From: Alphaproteobacteria bacterium
Lineage (GTDB): Bacteria > Pseudomonadota > Alphaproteobacteria > UBA8366
Length of the DNA: 12,218 nt
Direction of reading: 5' to 3'
Assembly (NCBI GenBank): GCA_029861675.1
Contig: JAOTYV010000127.1
Coordinates: forward strand, 1 to 12,218
Part shown: positions 7,691-12,218 of the stretch, in pieces
Layout of the letters: every line of letters starts with the position of its first letter
Position numbering within the stretch: the stretch's first letter is position 1
Notes under the pieces: model-generated
What the model was told of the DNA's origin: nothing
Databases searched by the model: none
Seen by the model: only the letters and a program-made list of their open reading frames with translations
Position numbers and translations under genes: made by a program

Positions 7691-8516
7691 AATCGAAAAA
7701 CCGCACTCAACTCGGGCAGCCGGAACCCTCACCCAGGCCGCCTGCGAAATTCTTTGCAGCGCCGACCCGTCGGGAAAAGCGGTGCTCTCAGCCCGTGCCG
7801 CCGCTGCGTGGCGCAAGGGAGCAATTTCCGAGGTTGGGGCCGAGATTCCGCCGGTCCGCCCGGCTCGGCCGCCGCGGCCGGCGCTGCGCCTGCCGCGCGA
7901 CGTTCCCCGCCGGCGCGTCAACAGCAATCCGGCCGGGCGCATCGCCCTTTTGCACGCCCTCGCCCACATCGAATTGAACGCCATAGACCTCGCCTGGGAC
8001 GTCATCGCGCGGTTTGCCGCAACGGACGACCTGCCGCGCGCGTTTTATGACGACTGGATCGGCGTGGCGGCGGAAGAGGCAAAGCATTTTACCCTCCTCT
8101 CCCGCCGCCTCGCCGCGCTCGGAAGCTTCTACGGCGCCCTGCCCGCCCATGGCGGGTTATGGGAGGCGGCGGAAGCGACGGCGCATGATTTGGCCGCCCG
8201 GCTGGCGGTGGTGCCCCTGGTGTTGGAGGCGCGCGGGCTCGATGTCACGCCCGCGATGGTCGTCAAGCTGCGCACCGCGGGGGACGATGCCAGCGCCGAC
8301 ATCCTGGACATCATTCACGACGATGAAATCGGCCATGTTGCGGTCGGTCAGCGCTGGTTCGCCTATTGCTGCGACCGCGCGGGCGAAGCGCCGGTACGGG
8401 CGTTCCACACGCTCGTCCGCCGGTACTTCAAGGGAAACCTGAAACCCCCGTTCAACCGCGCAAGCCGCGACCGGGCCGGGCTCCCGCACGGGTATTACGA
8501 ACCTCTGGCACGATAA
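7680..8516 (+). CDS. DUF455 family ferritin-like protein (probable diiron protein)
   Basis: From ATG 7680 the product has 278 residues. The frame is open further upstream to ATG 7560, but that would overlap the DUF1194 gene by 131 nt and the family similarity begins later; 7680 gives an 11-nt overlap. It matches the DUF455 ferritin-like family: HALAHIELNAIDLAWD (from His92), VAAEEAKHFTLLSRRL (Glu133, His136), VPLVLEARGLDVTP (Glu183) and IIHDDEIGHVAVG (Glu216, His219). The order Glu98 ... ExxH ... Glu183 ... ExxH is the classic ligand layout of a carboxylate-bridged diiron four-helix bundle. The family is distantly related to diiron hydroxylases such as MiaE, but its substrate is not known. 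There is no signal peptide, so it should be cytoplasmic. Residues about 55-85 are Pro/Arg-rich. It is the last gene of the rightward cluster and converges on prfB. Confidence 0.88.
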   Translation: MSPEIEKPHSTRAAGTLTQAACEILCSADPSGKAVLSARAAAAWRKGAISEVGAEIPPVRPARPPRPALRLPRDVPRRRVNSNPAGRIALLHALAHIELNAIDLAWDVIARFAATDDLPRAFYDDWIGVAAEEAKHFTLLSRRLAALGSFYGALPAHGGLWEAAEATAHDLAARLAVVPLVLEARGLDVTPAMVVKLRTAGDDASADILDIIHDDEIGHVAVGQRWFAYCCDRAGEAPVRAFHTLVRRYFKGNLKPPFNRASRDRAGLPHGYYEPLAR

Positions 8517-8535
8517 AATGCCGGGGCGCTCCGGC
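8512..8535 (-). terminator. Probable rho-independent terminator of prfB
   Basis: On the minus strand, just after the prfB stop, GCCGG (8535-8531) and CCGGC (8524-8520) form a 5-bp stem, extendable by an A-C mismatch position, around a 6-nt loop. It is followed directly by ATTTTATCG. The stem plus T-rich tract fits an intrinsic terminator for leftward transcription. In the rightward direction no T tract follows, so it does not look like a terminator for the DUF455 gene. The T tract is short and interrupted by an A, so strength may be modest. It overlaps the DUF455 stop codon (8514-8516). Confidence 0.5.
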
Positions 8536-8543
8536 GGCGGGCG

Positions 8544-9666
8544 TTATTCGACGGCGGCATTTTCGGTGCCGCTGATGCGCATTGCCAACGCCGCCTCCAG
8601 AAAGGCGTCGATGTCGCCGTCCAGAACCGCATCCGCATTGCCTTTCTCGACCGCGGTCCGCAAATCCTTGACCATCTTGTAGGGGTGCAGAACGTAAGAT
8701 CGTATCTGATGTCCCCAACCGATATCGGTCTTTGCCGCATGATCGGCCTGCGCCTGCTCCTCGCGCAACTGCAGCTCCCGCTCATAGAGCCGCGCCTTCA
8801 GCATGGTCATCGCCGTCGCGCGGTTACGATGCTGCGACCGGTCGTTCTGGCATTGCACCACGATGCCGGTCGGCTGATGGGTGATCCGCACCGCGCTGTC
8901 GGTTCGGTTGACGTGCTGGCCGCCGGCGCCGGACGCCCGATAGGTATCGATCCGCAAATCGCCATCGTTGATTTCGATTTCGATCGTGTCGTCGATAACC
9001 GGATATACCCCGACCGACGCAAAACTCGTGTGCCGGCGCGAAGCTGCGTCGAACGGCGATATCCGGACCAGCCGGTGGACGCCGCTTTCGGTCTTCATCC
9101 ATCCATAGGCATTGTCGCCGGCGATTTTTATCGTCGCGGATTTCAGTCCGGCTTCCTCACCGGGTGATTCCTCCAGATAATCGACCTTGAAACCGCGCTG
9201 TTCGGCCCAGCGAATGTACATGCGCACCAGCATCTGGGCCCAATCCTGGGATTCCGTGCCGCCCGCGCCGGCATGAACCTCAAGATAGCAATCATTGGCG
9301 TCGGCCTCGCCGGCCAGCAAGCTCTCAAGCTGCATTTTAGCCGCGACATCGCGCAATCGGTTGAGCGCAGTCTCCGCCTCGCCGATAATCTCGTCGTCCT
9401 GTTCCAGTTCGGCGAGCTCAATCAGGTCAACATTTTCGGAAAGACCGGTTTCAAGCGCCTCGAAACCGCCGATGCGGGTTTCCAGCCGGGTGCGCTCGCG
9501 CATGACGTTCTGCGCCTTTTCCGGCGCGTCCCACAGGGCCGGATCCTCGGCGAGGGCGTTCAGTTCCTCGAGGCGCAGCTTGGCGGCATCGAGGTCAAAG
9601 ATGCCTCCTCAGCAGACCCAGGGACTGCTTGATTTCATCGGCCAGATTTTGGATTTCGGCGCGCAT
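8544..9666 (-). CDS. prfB: Peptide chain release factor 2, expressed by +1 programmed frameshift
   Basis: RF2 reads UGA and UAA stops and triggers peptide release on the ribosome. The start is ATG 9666. Frame 0 has 23 codons ending in CTT, then an in-frame TGA (9597-9595). Skipping one base at 9597 enters the main frame at GAC (9596), which runs 350 codons to TAA at 8546-8544, for 373 residues in total (E. coli RF2 has 365). Diagnostic motifs are SPF in [18 protein letters not shown], the RF2 (not RF1) stop-reading tripeptide, and the catalytic GGQ in [16 protein letters not shown], with [16 protein letters not shown] before them. The reading frame across the shift gives the expected N-terminal helix ([17 protein letters not shown], then [19 protein letters not shown]). 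The upstream neighbour mrcA ends 102 bp away on the same strand. Confidence 0.97.
9594..9609 (-). promoter_or_regulatory. prfB: prfB +1 programmed ribosomal frameshift site
   Basis: The minus strand reads AGGAGG CAT CTT TGA C. A perfect internal Shine-Dalgarno-like AGGAGG (9609-9604) sits 3 nt before the slippery CTT (9600-9598), followed by UGA (9597-9595) and C (9594). This is the same arrangement as the autoregulatory site of E. coli prfB: when RF2 is scarce the ribosome pauses at UGA-C and the CTT-decoding tRNA slips forward one base, so more RF2 is made. The frames on either side join into a normal RF2 only through this shift. Confidence 0.96.
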
Positions 9667-9768
9667 GTGACGATTTGCCTATGGATGGTTGAAGCGACGC
9701 TTCGCGCCGCTGCATGTACGGCAAGGCGCATTCGAATTCAAGAACAACAATCGCTGTATGGAGTGGCC
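9667..9768 (-). other. 102-bp spacer between mrcA and prfB
   Basis: This short gap separates the mrcA stop from the prfB start in the leftward direction. It contains a perfect inverted repeat GAAGCG-A-CGCTTC (9691-9703) with no T tract after it, so it is not a convincing terminator. I cannot identify a clear promoter or a strong ribosome site for prfB; AGG about 10-13 nt before its ATG is the best available. prfB may be co-transcribed with mrcA or have its own promoter here. Confidence 0.4.
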
Positions 9769-12216
9769 TTAGTAAAGCCCGCGGGCCGGCGTCGACGGTG
9801 CTTCGGGCGACTGGGCCTGGCCGCCGTCCGGCGAAGGCGATGCGGCGTTGACGCTTTCATCGAGAACTCGGTAATCCGCGTCGCTGTCCGGCTCGGTGCC
9901 CACCTTGAAGGCTTCGAGGATGACGTTGCGGTCGCCGGGACGGGCGAGCCGGCCGGTTTTCGCATTGACGCGCACATGGCGGATACCGGCGGGAATCCGG
10001 AACGGTACCGTCGGTTGACCTTCAAGCGCCTTGGCCATGAAGGATTTGAAAATGGGCGCCGCCACGTTCGATCCTGTTTCCCGGTCGCCCAGGGTGCGGG
10101 GTTGGTCGAATCCGACGAAAACACCGACCGCCAGATCCGGCGCAAATCCGATGAACCAGGCATCGCGACTTTCGTTCGTCGTCCCTGTCTTGCCCGCCAG
10201 GGGCTTGCCCAGGGAGGCGACGCGGCGCCCCGTGCCCCGTTGCACCACGCCCTGCAGCATCGAGACGACCTGGTAGACCGAAGTCGGTTCGGCGATCTGT
10301 TCCCGGCCGTCGGCAATCTCGGGCGGCGTCTGGCCGTCCCATGTTTTTGCCGAACACGCCTCGCACTGCCGGTTATCGTTGCGGAAGATCGTTTTGCCGA
10401 CCTTGTCCTGAACCCGGTCGATCAACGCCGGCGTCAGCGATTTGCCCCCATTGACCAGCATCGCATACGCAGTGGTCAGGCGGAGCAGTGTCGTTTCGCC
10501 GGCGCCCAGCGCCATCGATAGATGTTTCGGCATGTCGCCGTTCACGCCGAATCGGCGCGCCACATCCACGATCGGCGTCATGCCGATTGTCTTGGCCAGG
10601 CGCACGGTCATGAGATTGCGCGACCGTTCGACCCCGATCCGCATCGGACTTGGCCCATAGAAACGCTTGGTATAGTTGCCGGGTTTCCACTTGCCTTGCT
10701 CGGGCCCTTGATCAATCACAATGGGCGCGTCGAGAATGATCGTCGACGGCGTGAAGCCATTATCCAGTGCCGCAAGGTACACAAACGGTTTGAACGCCGA
10801 CCCCGGTTGCCGCCGCGCCTGTGTCGCCCGATTGAATTCGCTGATGTCGTAGTCATAGCCGCCGGACATGGCCAAAATTCGCCCGGTATGCGGATCAACC
10901 GCCACGATCGAGCCACCAATGTCCGGAATCTGCCGCAAACCGTACGTTCCCGCCGGATAGGCCGTTGGTTTAGGGGCGGCTTTGCCTCTCTTTGGCGGCG
11001 GCGAATACGCCGTGACCGGCTCGACGACAACCACGTCGCCGGGCTTGAGCACATCCGCGACCTTGCGCACCTGCGGCCCGAGTTTCTGCTCCTTCATCCA
11101 GGCGCGCGCCCACAACAATTCGCTTAACGGGATCCTGCCGGTCGCACCATCCGCCAACCCGATTGCCGCTTCCTTTTTCCCGACGTCCAGGACGATCGCC
11201 AGGTTCCATTCACCCAGGCCAACCGGTTTCTTGACGCCCTCCAAAAGGTTAGTCCATTCCGCATCGAGCACGACACGGGCGATGGGGCCGCGCCAACCGT
11301 GCCGCCGGTCATACGCCACCAAGCCGTCCCGCAGAGCGCGTTCGGCAAAACGCTGCAACCGCGGATTCAGCGTCGTGCGCACCGACAAACCGCCTTCGTA
11401 CAGCCGTTTTTCGCCAAACTTTTCGACCAGTTCGCGCCGCACTTCCTCCAAGAAATAGCCAGCTTCGACAACCAATGTTGCGGCCCGCGGCACCACCTCG
11501 AGTTTTTCGGACATCGCCTGCCGGGCCGTTTCGTTATCGATATAATCTTCTTCCAACATGCGGCCGACGACCCAATTGCGCCGTGCCACCGCCGCGTCGT
11601 GCTTGCGGATGGGATGGTAGTTATTCGGCGCTTTCGGCAGGGCGGCCAGATAAGCAGCCTCGGCGATGGTCAGTTCATCCAGCGATTTATTGAAATAATT
11701 CAAGGCGGCGGCGGCGACGCCATAGGACGCATACCCGAGGTAGATTTCATTGAGATAGAGCTCAAGGATGCGCTGTTTCGAAAACGTCCGCTCGATCCGG
11801 AAAGCGAGAATTGCCTCCTTGATCTTGCGTTCGAAACTTAACTCGTTGGTAAGGAGAAAGTTTTTCGCGACCTGCTGGGTGATCGTCGACGCACCGACGG
11901 GACGGCGCGATCGTTGAAATAATATATTGACCCCATTCGTCACCAGGGCGCGACCGAGTGCCGAGGCGTCGACGCCCGGGTGGTGGTAAAAATTCTTATC
12001 TTCCGCCGCGATGAAGGCATTGACGAGATGGCGCGGCAGCGCGCCGACCGGCACGAACACCCGCCGTTCAACCGCATACTCGGCAATGAGGCTGCCATCG
12101 CCAGCATGCACCCGGGTCACCGTGGGCGGATCGTACTTCGCCAACTGGGTGTAATCGGGCAATCCCCGGCTGTTGTCCCACAAGAGATAGGCCGCCCCTG
12201 CAGCAACGGCGACCAC
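9769..12216 (-). CDS. mrcA: Penicillin-binding protein 1A (bifunctional glycosyltransferase/transpeptidase), N-terminus outside window
   Basis: The visible 815 residues carry a class A PBP, which polymerises and crosslinks peptidoglycan on the periplasmic face of the inner membrane. Numbering from the first visible codon, the end of a membrane anchor is at residues 1-12, so the GTG at 12216 is almost certainly internal and roughly 20-30 residues lie beyond the edge. The GT51 domain shows EDKNFYHHPGVD (catalytic Glu72), GASTITQQVAKNFLL, RILELYLNEIYLG and LTIAEAAYLAALPKAPNNY. An OB-like insert of about 120 residues follows (LGEWNLAIVLDVGKKEAAIG). The transpeptidase has SAFK with catalytic Ser473, SRN at 532-534 and KTGTT at 676-680. 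A CEAC pair (Cys618, Cys621) lies between SRN and KTG. The C-terminus is a Pro/Ser-rich tail ending RGLY. The gene order mrcA-prfB is familiar in alphaproteobacteria. Confidence 0.96.
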   Translation of the reverse strand: MVAVAAGAAYLLWDNSRGLPDYTQLAKYDPPTVTRVHAGDGSLIAEYAVERRVFVPVGALPRHLVNAFIAAEDKNFYHHPGVDASALGRALVTNGVNILFQRSRRPVGASTITQQVAKNFLLTNELSFERKIKEAILAFRIERTFSKQRILELYLNEIYLGYASYGVAAAALNYFNKSLDELTIAEAAYLAALPKAPNNYHPIRKHDAAVARRNWVVGRMLEEDYIDNETARQAMSEKLEVVPRAATLVVEAGYFLEEVRRELVEKFGEKRLYEGGLSVRTTLNPRLQRFAERALRDGLVAYDRRHGWRGPIARVVLDAEWTNLLEGVKKPVGLGEWNLAIVLDVGKKEAAIGLADGATGRIPLSELLWARAWMKEQKLGPQVRKVADVLKPGDVVVVEPVTAYSPPPKRGKAAPKPTAYPAGTYGLRQIPDIGGSIVAVDPHTGRILAMSGGYDYDISEFNRATQARRQPGSAFKPFVYLAALDNGFTPSTIILDAPIVIDQGPEQGKWKPGNYTKRFYGPSPMRIGVERSRNLMTVRLAKTIGMTPIVDVARRFGVNGDMPKHLSMALGAGETTLLRLTTAYAMLVNGGKSLTPALIDRVQDKVGKTIFRNDNRQCEACSAKTWDGQTPPEIADGREQIAEPTSVYQVVSMLQGVVQRGTGRRVASLGKPLAGKTGTTNESRDAWFIGFAPDLAVGVFVGFDQPRTLGDRETGSNVAAPIFKSFMAKALEGQPTVPFRIPAGIRHVRVNAKTGRLARPGDRNVILEAFKVGTEPDSDADYRVLDESVNAASPSPDGGQAQSPEAPSTPARGLY

Positions 12217-12218
12217 GA

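Noticed and set aside
9595..9597. In-frame TGA in prfB as a sign of a pseudogene
   Set aside because: The surrounding AGGAGG, 3-nt spacer, CTT and TGA-C match the known programmed frameshift site exactly, and the downstream frame is fully intact.
9691..9703. Perfect inverted repeat GAAGCG-A-CGCTTC as a terminator of mrcA
   Set aside because: The stem is short, its loop would be too small unless the stem is shortened, and no T tract follows on either strand.
12214..12216. GTG at the right edge as the true mrcA start
   Set aside because: The following residues are the tail end of a membrane anchor, and class A PBPs normally have a cytoplasmic leader and full helix before this point.
1..12218. 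Mobile elements, CRISPR arrays, tRNA or rRNA genes
   Set aside because: I saw no direct-repeat array, transposase or integrase motif, or tRNA-like cloverleaf, and nearly all bases are accounted for by core genes.

Overview
The window looks like core chromosome of a GC-rich alphaproteobacterium, possibly of the Rhodospirillales type. Supporting points are the high-GC codon use, an alphaproteobacterial-style penicillin-binding protein 1A gene followed by prfB, and a glnE-bcp gene pair beside DUF455 and DUF1194 family genes. The genus assignment is inference. I see no IS element, prophage, CRISPR array, tRNA or rRNA.

Layout, left to right. (1) 1-3029, minus strand: a YhdP/DUF3971-type AsmA-like envelope protein, open through 1009 codons, with its C-terminus beyond the left edge. 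(2) 3030-3081: a 52-bp divergent spacer that must hold the signals for both neighbours. (3) 3082-8516, plus strand: five tightly packed genes. They are glnE (control of glutamine synthetase), bcp (thiol peroxidase), an unrecognised 91-residue protein, a secreted von Willebrand A protein (DUF1194) and a ferritin-like DUF455 protein with a full set of diiron-type ligands. Gaps run from +4 bp to overlaps of 4, about 62 and 11 bp, so the set is probably one operon. (4) 8512-8535: a hairpin followed by a T-rich tract that fits a terminator for leftward transcription. It overlaps the stop codon of the convergent DUF455 gene. (5) 8544-9666, minus: prfB (release factor 2), which needs a +1 programmed frameshift at codons 23/24. 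(6) 9769-12216 and beyond, minus: mrcA (PBP1A), lacking only its extreme N-terminus at the right edge.

In function the window mixes nitrogen control (glnE), oxidative defence (bcp, perhaps the diiron protein), envelope building (PBP1A, AsmA-like protein) and translation termination (prfB). I found no clear candidate for a wholly new system. The least explained part is the small protein / DUF1194 / DUF455 tail of the glnE-bcp operon. The clearest non-standard decoding event is the prfB frameshift, which an ordinary ORF caller would mis-annotate by starting the gene at 9503 or by calling it broken.
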